Of a stretch of DNA of 64,000 bases, positions 7,143-13,650 are shown piece by piece. Under the pieces are notes generated by a model, which was given only the letters and a program-made list of their open reading frames with translations, had not been told where the DNA came from and did no database searches. Source of the stretch: Cryomorpha sp963741985 (lineage in GTDB: Bacteria > Bacteroidota > Bacteroidia > Flavobacteriales_D > Cryomorphaceae); the NCBI GenBank assembly GCA_963741985.1, contig CAVUKD010000002.1:1798001-1862000 (forward strand), given 5' to 3'. Position 1 is the first letter of the stretch, and each line of letters starts with the position of its first letter. The translations under genes were made by a program, and so were the position numbers.

Positions 7143-7486
7143 TACTTCAGCCCTTTTCTATTTGTTACTAAATAGGTGTTCGCTTCAGCTTCAATTTCTG
7201 AATTGGTTTTTTGTCGCCCTTGCTTCAGGTAGCTCAAAAGTTCGCTGCTTGAAAAATACAGGCGTTTTGAGCGTTTCATAAATGGTAGTTCGCCCCGGCT
7301 TACTTTGCTGTAAATTGTGGCCGTCGATAAGCAAAGAAATTTTGCAGCCTGCTGAACGGTTAAGAGTTTTTCAGGGTGTTCGGTGGTTTCCTGTTTTTCA
7401 ATTAGAAGGCGTTTCAATTCGCTAACCTCTTTTGTTAGCATTGTTATCGCTCCGGGCAATTGGTCAAATGTCAAATTTACATCCAT
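7142..7486 (-). CDS. helix-turn-helix protein (AlpA/Xis-like, HTH_17)
   Basis: The 114-residue protein has an N-terminal helical segment with a leucine-rich heptad pattern (AITMLTKEVSELKRLLIEKQ). An excisionase-type MerR-like HTH follows, recognisable by LLTVQQAAKFLCLSTATIYS and then KVSRGELPFMKRSKRLYFSS. Proteins of this type act as excisionases or as activators of the element's own genes. It is the first gene of a three-gene operon with one-base overlaps that continues through the clamp-motif protein and the RepA-like ATPase. About 110 AT-rich bases precede it and must hold the operon promoter, but no strong TAnnTTTG match was found. Confidence 0.82.
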   Translation of the reverse strand: MDVNLTFDQLPGAITMLTKEVSELKRLLIEKQETTEHPEKLLTVQQAAKFLCLSTATIYSKVSRGELPFMKRSKRLYFSSSELLSYLKQGRQKTNSEIEAEANTYLVTNRKGLK

Positions 7487-7599
7487 TACAAAAGGGTTTT
7501 TATTGATTTCTTTTGCAATAGTATGGGTGCTTATGTAGCTGAAAAAGAGTTACGTAAACAAAGTAATGTTTTCGTAATATTCGTAAGAGTTTAGTAAGC

Positions 7600-8448
7600 T
7601 TATTTACTAAAATTACTGCTTATCACCTTTGTATCGTAGCCTTTAAAATAATCCCCTAAAAGGGCTGCGTATTTCTTTTGCTTACCGTGTGGCTTACCTG
7701 CAATTTCAAAGAATCCGTAGAATATTTTTGTTGCTCTGCTTTTCGTAATGTCTTTTAGAATAAATAACTGTTCCGGTATCTGCTTCTTTTCAAAGCTTGC
7801 TTTGAGAAATTCCTTTAAGTCCTTTTCCGATAGCGTTTTCTTTTCAACTAACTTGATATAAAAATAATCATAGACTTGTTGTCGGGGTGTGCCATCGAAA
7901 TTGTTTTCAAAATGAAAAGTTGGTATTGCAGGTTTTGACAATTCAGAGATTTCCGTTTTCTCAGATGCTTCAAACGGTATTAAGTTCAACAATGCCGTTT
8001 TGTACGCTTCCAAATCATAGTATAGCTCTTTCTCCTTAAAGTTCCGTTTCCAATTTGGGCATAGTTGATTTTGGTATCGCTCTATGTCTTCTAAACTGGT
8101 TTCAAGTAATAAAGCCGGGGTGTTGTCATTATGTTTTTTCAGGTATCTATCTAAGCGTTGTTTAATAGTCCGTTCAAGTTCTTTAGGGTTTCGCCTGTCA
8201 GTTTTTTTGAGTACCCTTAAAAACCATTTCCCTTCAGCTTCATAGACTCCATGATAACCAATGTATTTTTCAGGGCTGAAGTCAGGAAAAAAGTCTTTGA
8301 TCTTGTAACCTTCGAGGTTAAAATTCTTTTTATCCACTTCGGTTTCTATGGGAGTTGAAAACATTTCTTCAATTTCCGTTTCTACATAAAACGAAAACAT
8401 TTCATCAATAATTCGTCTTAAAACTGCGGGGTGTGTCTTTCTTTCCAT
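7600..8448 (-). CDS. unknown 282-residue element protein
   Basis: No family is recognised with confidence. The protein is soluble and strongly charged. Its N-terminal 60 residues are acidic. A basic middle section (LKKTDRRNPKELERTIKQRL) is followed by aromatic-rich segments. The last 90 residues (QQVYDYFYIKLVEKKTLSEK onwards, ending KPHGKQKKYAALLGDYFKGY) look helical and resemble a tail shared by several Bacteroidota mobile-element proteins, possibly DNA-binding. The 16 bases just upstream of its ATG, and the ATG itself, are identical to those before the integrase gene, which suggests shared control with recombination. It lies immediately upstream of the HTH-RepA operon. Confidence 0.6.
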   Translation of the reverse strand: MERKTHPAVLRRIIDEMFSFYVETEIEEMFSTPIETEVDKKNFNLEGYKIKDFFPDFSPEKYIGYHGVYEAEGKWFLRVLKKTDRRNPKELERTIKQRLDRYLKKHNDNTPALLLETSLEDIERYQNQLCPNWKRNFKEKELYYDLEAYKTALLNLIPFEASEKTEISELSKPAIPTFHFENNFDGTPRQQVYDYFYIKLVEKKTLSEKDLKEFLKASFEKKQIPEQLFILKDITKSRATKIFYGFFEIAGKPHGKQKKYAALLGDYFKGYDTKVISSNFSK

Positions 8449-8463
8449 TGTCTTTTATGCTTA
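8445..8463 (-). promoter_or_regulatory. shared 19-base leader (copy 1, unknown 282-residue gene)
   Basis: The plus-strand bases CCATTGTCTTTTATGCTTA, covering the start codon and 16 bases upstream, recur exactly at 11215-11233 before the integrase gene. Read on the coding strand this is TAAGCATAAAAGACAATGG. A shared ribosome-binding or operator sequence is the simplest explanation. Confidence 0.5.
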
Positions 8464-8470
8464 GAAATTA

Positions 8471-8596
8471 CTACTTGTATTTGCGCTTAATCTTTTCGTA
8501 AGTCCGCTTCCAATGATAGGACAAAGTGAAAAACACTTCGAGGTAGAATTTCAGTTTTTTCAATCTGGATTCTGTTCTATGAGGTTTTGCTGTCAT
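8471..8596 (-). CDS. possible 41-residue basic peptide
   Basis: A short frame from ATG 8596 to TAG 8471-8473 encodes MTAKPHRTESRLKKLKFYLE and a further 21 residues rich in K, R, Y and F. It fills the gap between the DUF2971-like gene and the 282-residue gene in the same direction, ending 23 bases before the latter's start. The composition is plausible for a nucleic-acid-binding peptide, but no homologue is recognised and chance cannot be excluded. Confidence 0.35.
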   Translation of the reverse strand: MTAKPHRTESRLKKLKFYLEVFFTLSYHWKRTYEKIKRKYK

Positions 8597-8617
8597 GGCT
8601 ATAAAGTTTTAAGAGTT

Positions 8618-9502
8618 TCAGCCGAGGTCTGGATATTTCGTGTCATAATTCAAACCTCTAAATTCTAACCAAAGTTTTAGTCGAGATTCCTTTAGTTCTT
8701 GCTTGCGTGAATAATGCGAAATGATACTCTGAAATTTTTCAAATTGAAAGTCATTCAGTCTTGGGTTTGCTATAATTTCAAATTCCAAACTTGCAAATCC
8801 ATCAAGTTTAAATCGTAAACCTTCTCTATCAATTATTTCATTCATCATTCCCACAACCCGAAATTCATTTTCATGGTTAAACGAAAGATGCTTACGAAAT
8901 CCTTTATATTTCAATTTAGAATCCTTCTCTTTAAAAGGAATTTCATCAAAATTTTGATAAACAACGTTGCCCGCAACCATTATGTCCATACTTGAAGTCG
9001 GATGGGTTTGGGCACCACTTGAATTTTGAATTGCATCTATAAAGTTTTTATATTCAAACCTCACTGCAAAGCCCGATTTGCCATAAATGTCCCACATAGC
9101 AAAAGATTCAACATCGCTTAGAATCCAGCAACTAACAAAATAATGTTTTTGACGGTCGAGGATTTTTTTTTGAAGTAGGTTAAGGTAATTCTTAGCATTC
9201 TTCATGATTTTAATTACCGTATCCCAAATTGTAGGGTTTGGATTTTTAATTGCAGCAACTTTAGTTCTGGATATTAATTCTGTAATATCGTACGGCTCCA
9301 TGCCTTCTAAATTATCTTCAAATTTGTCAAGTCGAGTAAGGTATAATTCTCCTGTTTCAAGAAAGTCAATCAACTTTTCGATTGTGATATACCGATAGAC
9401 ATATTTTTCTGTTATTTCTCGTGTATTATACGTTTCAAAATTTATTCTCTTGCGGTATTTTTTAATATTCACTTTTTCTACTTCTTTGGTTTCTTTGGCC
9501 AT
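8618..9502 (-). CDS. DUF2971-like protein, cargo
   Basis: The 294-residue product most likely starts at ATG 9502 (MAKETKEVEKVNIKKYRKRI); the frame extends 18 codons further upstream with weaker coding character. Typical DUF2971 blocks are present. These include Y-R-Y-I-T-I-E-K-L-I-D-F-L, then LYLTRLDKFEDNLEG, then HYFVSCWILSDVESFAMWD followed by IYGKSGFAVRFEY. The family is widespread in accessory regions and has no established biochemical activity. With the adjacent small membrane protein gene it may be the element's fitness or defence cargo; that idea rests only on position. Confidence 0.65.
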   Translation of the reverse strand: MAKETKEVEKVNIKKYRKRINFETYNTREITEKYVYRYITIEKLIDFLETGELYLTRLDKFEDNLEGMEPYDITELISRTKVAAIKNPNPTIWDTVIKIMKNAKNYLNLLQKKILDRQKHYFVSCWILSDVESFAMWDIYGKSGFAVRFEYKNFIDAIQNSSGAQTHPTSSMDIMVAGNVVYQNFDEIPFKEKDSKLKYKGFRKHLSFNHENEFRVVGMMNEIIDREGLRFKLDGFASLEFEIIANPRLNDFQFEKFQSIISHYSRKQELKESRLKLWLEFRGLNYDTKYPDLG

Positions 9503-9604
9503 GTTATTGATCTGAGATTTTGATTTATACAAATTTCGATAAATCGAAAAGAACAATTGTTATCTGTTTTTATTCGGAGCAAAGCTGTGTTGCAATCGTA
9601 TAAA

Positions 9605-9961
9605 TCAGAATCCCAATTTTTTAAGTAGCCAAAACAGAACCGGTTCATTCAGAAAATAGCTGATTATTGAAAATGTAAGGATTAATCCGAGTGCCCTTCC
9701 TGTTGCAAAAAAATTATACGGTTTTAGCATCTCCCTTCCTTCCTCATCACCTAAATACATTGAAAGCATTTCTGATGGAAGGATAACAATTGCGTTTAAG
9801 AAAAAACCGCCAAAAAGGATAAGGATAACCATGATTAAACAAAGAATCAGACTCATGAAAGAATGGTCGCTGATAATGCTAATGTAAACTTCTTTTAATT
9901 CCTGTGGGAATGTAAGAATCGCGCTAATAAATACAATTAGGTAGGTGAGTAGCTTTTTCAT
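9605..9961 (-). CDS. small integral membrane protein, cargo
   Basis: The 118-residue protein has an N-terminal hydrophobic segment (LLTYLIVFISAILTF), a long second one (SLILCLIMVILILFGGFFLN) and a third near the C terminus (LGLILTFSIISYFL), so about three membrane spans. There is no enzyme motif. It starts 15 bases after the integrase stop and could be on the integrase transcript, followed 102 bases later by the DUF2971-like gene. A small membrane protein beside an unknown soluble protein fits several kinds of effector pair, but there is no direct support for any of them. Confidence 0.55.
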   Translation of the reverse strand: MKKLLTYLIVFISAILTFPQELKEVYISIISDHSFMSLILCLIMVILILFGGFFLNAIVILPSEMLSMYLGDEEGREMLKPYNFFATGRALGLILTFSIISYFLNEPVLFWLLKKLGF

Positions 9962-9976
9962 AACAAATTCTTTTTT

Positions 9977-11218
9977 TTAAAAATCTAACAAGGTTTGCCC
10001 AATTGCTTTTTTTGTTTCGTCTTCAAATCCTGCAAAATAGCCCTGTGTGGTTTTGGTATTGGTATGGCCTACGGCTTCACCTACCTGCTCAATGCTTGCC
10101 CCTTTGCGTATTGCCATAGTCGCAAATGAATGACGCGCCCAATAGCTTGAAATCTTTTCATTTATTCCATTGTCTTTGGCGTACTTCAAAAAGTGTTGGT
10201 TAGTTAGCCGAATAAAGTTTTTTTGTTTCCTGTACTGTTCTTTGGCTGTTTCGGATCTGTTTAGAATCGTGAAAATAAAATCGTTTGGGTTTCCATCGGG
10301 GTTGCCGTATTGCTTCATTACATTGATAGCGTATTGATCGGGGTAAACCGTTATTGTGCTTTGGTCTTTTACGCTTTTGGCGGTCTTTGCCCGTATAAAC
10401 TCAATTTTTTCACCGTCGAAATCTTTGCACTTCAAATGCAAAACGTCTTTGAAGTTTATACCATTGCACAGGTACGAAAAAAACCAAAAGGCTTTGGCCT
10501 GTTCTTGCTCCGGTGTTTTGGGGCTTCCATTAAACAGGGCTTTGAGCTGCTGAGGTGCTAAGGCTTTCTTTACTTTTTTTGGTGTTGGTATTTGATACTT
10601 ACGTTTCCCGAATGGGTAACCTTCACTTGAAACGGTTTTGTCTTCAATAGCATCGTTAAAAACGGTTCTTAGAGTTCTCAAATAAATTCCAACGGTTGTA
10701 AGGCTTTTGCTTTCGTCTTCAATACAGAACTTTTGAAATTGGTTCAGCCAAGAAACGGTAACATCGGCAAAGTTTAAATTCTGCTTCTTGTGAAACCGCA
10801 ACAAACATTTTAAGGCCGTTTCATAGTTTATAGCCGTGCTTATGCTTTCGCGTTCGTAACAGGCTGCAATCTTCTTTAAATAGTAGTAATTAACGTCCTT
10901 TTCGGTTGAGGCTTTATTGAACATTAAACGCTCGAAATCTTCAAAACTAAATGTGTTTAGGTCTTCTGAAACTTCTTCGGCTTTGGTTAAAAGTGCCCTT
11001 AGTTCCCTCCTGTCATTCTGAAATTCTTTTCGAGGTTTGACGGTTTCCCAAGTGCTCGAAAATTCCTTTTCCGTAAAACTGAACTTGGTAGAATAGTATT
11101 TGCGCTTCTTCAGAGGTTTGAAATACACTTGAAGCCTTACTTTGTGCTTGCCGTCTTTGTCGGTTCTTGCCCGGTCTAGATAGTAGGAAATTGAAACGTC
11201 TTCTTTAAATTTTGCCAT
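9977..11218 (-). CDS. tyrosine recombinase (integrase)
   Basis: The 413-residue integrase has the usual three parts. An N-terminal arm-binding region is rich in basic residues (DGKHKVRLQVYFKPLKKRKY). A SAM-like core-binding domain covers about 110-210, and a catalytic domain follows. Catalytic signatures are RAKT (beta-hairpin Lys), WARHSFATMAI with Arg II, GHTNTKTTQGY and the nucleophile Tyr394, 20 residues from the end. Arg I is not evident in LCNGINFKDVLHLK, and the HxxR box reads YWAR. Such departures are known among Bacteroidota integrases; IntDOT also lacks Arg I. The gene is read away from attR, 158 bases from the recombination core, as usual for integrases. Confidence 0.93.
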   Translation of the reverse strand: MAKFKEDVSISYYLDRARTDKDGKHKVRLQVYFKPLKKRKYYSTKFSFTEKEFSSTWETVKPRKEFQNDRRELRALLTKAEEVSEDLNTFSFEDFERLMFNKASTEKDVNYYYLKKIAACYERESISTAINYETALKCLLRFHKKQNLNFADVTVSWLNQFQKFCIEDESKSLTTVGIYLRTLRTVFNDAIEDKTVSSEGYPFGKRKYQIPTPKKVKKALAPQQLKALFNGSPKTPEQEQAKAFWFFSYLCNGINFKDVLHLKCKDFDGEKIEFIRAKTAKSVKDQSTITVYPDQYAINVMKQYGNPDGNPNDFIFTILNRSETAKEQYRKQKNFIRLTNQHFLKYAKDNGINEKISSYWARHSFATMAIRKGASIEQVGEAVGHTNTKTTQGYFAGFEDETKKAIGQTLLDF

Positions 11219-11233
11219 TGTCTTTTATGCTTA
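11215..11233 (-). promoter_or_regulatory. shared 19-base leader (copy 2, integrase gene)
   Basis: This is identical to 8445-8463 and in the same position relative to the start codon. Outside the 19 bases the two leaders differ after a similar AAATTA stretch. It indicates common translation or transcription control of the integrase and the 282-residue protein. Confidence 0.5.
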
Positions 11234-11241
11234 AAATTAAA

Positions 11242-11260
11242 TGTGTGCATAATGTGTGCA
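11242..11260 (+). promoter_or_regulatory. right paired TGTGTGCA sites, candidate integrase arm sites
   Basis: TGTGTGCATAATGTGTGCA holds two TGTGTGCA copies 11 bases apart and differs by one base from the block at 2288-2306. It lies between the integrase start and the attR core, so binding here could also control the integrase promoter. The rest of 11261-11375 shows nothing further. Confidence 0.55.
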
Positions 11261-11375
11261 CAGAATACCAAAATAAGAATAAGTATAGAAACATTAAAAA
11301 GGGTTTCAAACTATTGATATCTTTGGCTTTACAAAGATAACCATTAACAACACAAAGCAAAGGAATAGTGTAAAT

Positions 11376-11424
11376 ACCTGCCTTACAAGCAGGGGGTCGT
11401 AGGTTCGAATCCTACATCGCCCAC
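11376..11424 (+). repeat. attR: displaced 3' part of tRNA-Val
   Basis: An exact 49-base copy of 2192-2240. It lacks the 5' half of the tRNA and any tRNA promoter, so it is the chromosomal 3' end pushed aside when the element inserted. It marks the right boundary of the element. Confidence 0.95.
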
Positions 11425-11428
11425 AAGC

Positions 11429-11463
11429 AAAAATCTCACGCCCTTAGGTCGTGAGATTTTTTT
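11429..11463 (+). terminator. original tRNA-Val terminator, now outside the element
   Basis: AAAAATCTCACG at 11429-11440 pairs perfectly with CGTGAGATTTTT at 11450-11461 and the T run continues to 11463. It stands just past attR, as expected for the pre-insertion tRNA terminator. Confidence 0.75.
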
Positions 11464-11515
11464 ATGCCCAAATTTTCGCCAAGCTTGCTTGATCGAAAAT
11501 TTGGGCATAAAAAAA
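11457..11515. repeat. 59-base inverted repeat with 22-bp perfect arms
   Basis: Bases 11457-11478, a T run followed by ATGCCCAAATTTTCG, are the exact reverse complement of 11494-11515, around a 15-base centre containing AAGCTTGCTT. It could end transcription in both directions, for the tRNA side and for the leftward gene at 11637. The left arm shares its T run with the preceding terminator. The remaining bases to 11636 show nothing else. Confidence 0.7.
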
Positions 11516-11636
11516 ATACTCCTGCGCAGCAAAGAGTAGATTTTTACTTGGGTACAAATACTTTTATCGGGTAAATCGAATAAGGCTTATTTGGATTTCT
11601 AGCTTGCCGAACCCTTGAATCAGCTAAAAATCTAAC

Positions 11637-12804
11637 CTATCTTACCACCTGAATTTTCACGGTAGTGGATTCTTGGTGGTCATTAATCATGGTGGCAAAA
11701 TACATTCCGGCTGCATAATCTGACATATTCAAATCAAGACTTTTGTGACCCGACCCGATATTGAAATCAGCCAATTTTTGACCTGTAATGGAATAAATAG
11801 CTATTTCGCCCTTTCCCGAAAGGGGAGAAAATTGAAAAGTACATTGATCTTGAACCGGATTAGGAGCAACGACAAAATCTAATTGTTCAACATTTGTAGA
11901 AGCAAGACCCGTAGTACTCGAAGGTACAAAGCTGATACCAACCGGGCGATGATCTGAAACATTTAAATCGTACCCATTCCATCCACCCGGGAAAAAATCA
12001 TCTATTTTAAGAACTTCGATGGTCGTATTCGCATCATCCAATTCATCGAATAGTTCGTTGGATACCAGCATGTGATCTAAATGCGAAGGCCAACTCGGAT
12101 AAGACCATCCTGACTCAGGCCCTTCTGCGATATCTATATCAGCAAATTTAAAATTCGCAGAATCATCCATCCACGTGGCGAATACATTGTTGTCGAGGGA
12201 TATGCTCTCGGTAAGGATATCGTTGAGGTCACCCAGCAAAATAATGTTGCTGGTGGGATAGGTGGCGGTCATGTAGCTGTGTAACGTATTTACTGCCAGA
12301 CGTCTGCGATTTTCTTCATCGCTTGGTGTTGCTGGGGTCGAGCGTTCCATTTCCACAACATTTTAAGTGGTTGTTGATGAGAATTATATTTTCACCATTG
12401 AAAGTCAGATCCATCACAATAGGAGGTCGGGGTAGAATATTACTATACTGGAATCCGGTGAAAATCTGGAAAATGTCGTTCACCTGAAGATCCGATTTAA
12501 AGATGTATGCGAGTCGGGCGTATTCGTTATTTTGGTAGTATCCATCATACCCATCCAATTGAGCAATAAAATCTTCAAATTCAGACGGGACATCTACTTC
12601 CTGCATGGCAATGACATCGGGATCGAGCGCATAAATGATTTGAGTCACATTGTCAATGGTGGTCTGACCATTCTTTGGGAAATGCTCAATATTCCAGGTC
12701 ATTACATCGAGTGTTGAGTCTGAACCAAAAGACAGATCGGCGATATTTTGAGCAAAAGCGTTAAGCGAGAAAAAAGTGAGCAGGCAAAAGTAGATGTAGC
12801 GCAT
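11637..12804 (-). pseudogene. endonuclease/exonuclease/phosphatase family protein with T9SS sorting domain, frameshifted
   Basis: Two overlapping frames together encode one protein of about 385 residues. The first part (12804 down to about 12340) has a signal peptide ending LNAFAQ, then MTWNIEHF, AMQEVD and INNHLKCCGNG. The second part continues with DEENRRRLAVNTLHSYM, ILLGDLNDIL and VSDHRPVGI. These are the N, E, H, GDxN and SDH motifs of the EEP nuclease/phosphatase fold. It finishes with a type A T9SS sorting domain (VVAPNPVQD to the final QVVR). Joining them needs removal of one A near 12335-12345, in the bases encoding SNTKR. The motifs are otherwise intact, so this is either a recent inactivation or a one-base consensus error. 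Confidence 0.8.
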
Positions 12805-12889
12805 ATCTTTAGATAGAGGTATTTATTCCAGTTTTTTTAAGAAGTGCGAAAGTAACAATTCCGATGGTATCACCTGATTTTTAAATCTT

Positions 12890-13582
12890 CTAAAAACTGA
12901 AAGCTAAACCAATCGAAAAAGTTAGTTGATCTGTACGGGATTGATGATTTTCGTAGCTGTATTCACCCGCAGGCGAAATGGAAATACTTGCAGGATTAAT
13001 GTATTGAGCCTTATCTCCGCGGAGTTTTTCGAATCGGCCCTCCAATAATACAGCAGGAAAAATTCGGTATTGGAGCCCTACCGCCCAACCGGTGACCCAT
13101 ACAAAATCACGGTCGCTCACCTCCGTAAGCGGATCGGTATTACGACCCGCGTCAGATACTTCATAGAGTTTGGTTTTTACTGAATAGGTGCGCATTCCAG
13201 CGAGTACTTCTCCATAAGGTCTTACCTTTCCGTTGAATGGCCGAAGACGACCTGAAACATAGTAGGTGTATGAATTTCCATGAATTCTTAAGTCGGCATT
13301 CTGAATATTTCCCAATACATCGTTAATATGTACTTCACGTCCTTCGTTGCCCAATTGATTCCAAGAAAAACCACCACCGCCTTCTATCGGCAAACCCAAG
13401 AATGGAATGGAGATCGCTGCATTTATACCAAAAGGAGTGCCTTTGTAAAATGAAGCGTATTCGCCGCGGGGAACGGCTAATTGCATCCCTGCAGAAAGAG
13501 TAGGCCCGCGAAAAATGCGTTGAGCATATCCCGAAGAAACCAGAACTAATAGTAGAAATGCGATTGAGACTAGCTTTTTCAT
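12890..13582 (-). CDS. outer-membrane beta-barrel protein
   Basis: The 230-residue protein starts at ATG 13582 with a signal peptide, MKKLVSIAFLLLVLVSSGYA, cut before QRIF; ten further in-frame codons upstream were not used because they precede the signal. The mature part alternates short amphipathic strands with glycine-rich turns (AGMQLAVPRGEYASFYKGT, then FGINAAISIPFLGLPIEGGG). It ends in TFSIGLAFSF with a terminal Phe, the outer-membrane insertion signature. It follows mfd by 68 bases in the same direction. The specific role is unknown; barrels of this size are often pores or adhesin-type OmpA-like domains. Confidence 0.75.
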   Translation of the reverse strand: MKKLVSIAFLLLVLVSSGYAQRIFRGPTLSAGMQLAVPRGEYASFYKGTPFGINAAISIPFLGLPIEGGGGFSWNQLGNEGREVHINDVLGNIQNADLRIHGNSYTYYVSGRLRPFNGKVRPYGEVLAGMRTYSVKTKLYEVSDAGRNTDPLTEVSDRDFVWVTGWAVGLQYRIFPAVLLEGRFEKLRGDKAQYINPASISISPAGEYSYENHQSRTDQLTFSIGLAFSF

Positions 13583-13650
13583 ATCCGTAATTTTTTCCAA
13601 GGGAAATTCCAAAGGTTATGCCAAAAATGAAATAGTTATGTAAGATGCCG

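Larger units (their letters stand above)
2192..11424. mobile_element. integrative element in tRNA-Val, satellite-like (int, HTH, RepA, primase candidate)
   Basis: The element is 9.2 kb long and bounded by perfect 49-bp repeats of the tRNA-Val 3' end. A tyrosine integrase is read leftward from near the right end. Leftward order is integrase, small membrane protein, DUF2971-like protein, a 41-codon frame, an unknown 282-residue protein, HTH protein, small winged-helix-like protein with a clamp motif, RepA-like ATPase, an iteron-like cluster, a zinc-finger/TOPRIM-like protein, then a W-rich peptide gene and a GRPKG protein. Two rightward genes, a SHOCT lipid/secreted-type protein and a TPR protein, look like cargo. 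No relaxase, coupling protein, T4SS, capsid, portal or large terminase is visible. It therefore replicates on its own terms but would need a helper to transfer, much like a phage satellite. The helper is unknown. Confidence 0.9.

Noticed and set aside
12330..12365. programmed frameshifting in the EEP gene
   Set aside because: No slippery heptamer or downstream structure is evident, and the family does not use recoding; a real or artefactual single-base indel is simpler.
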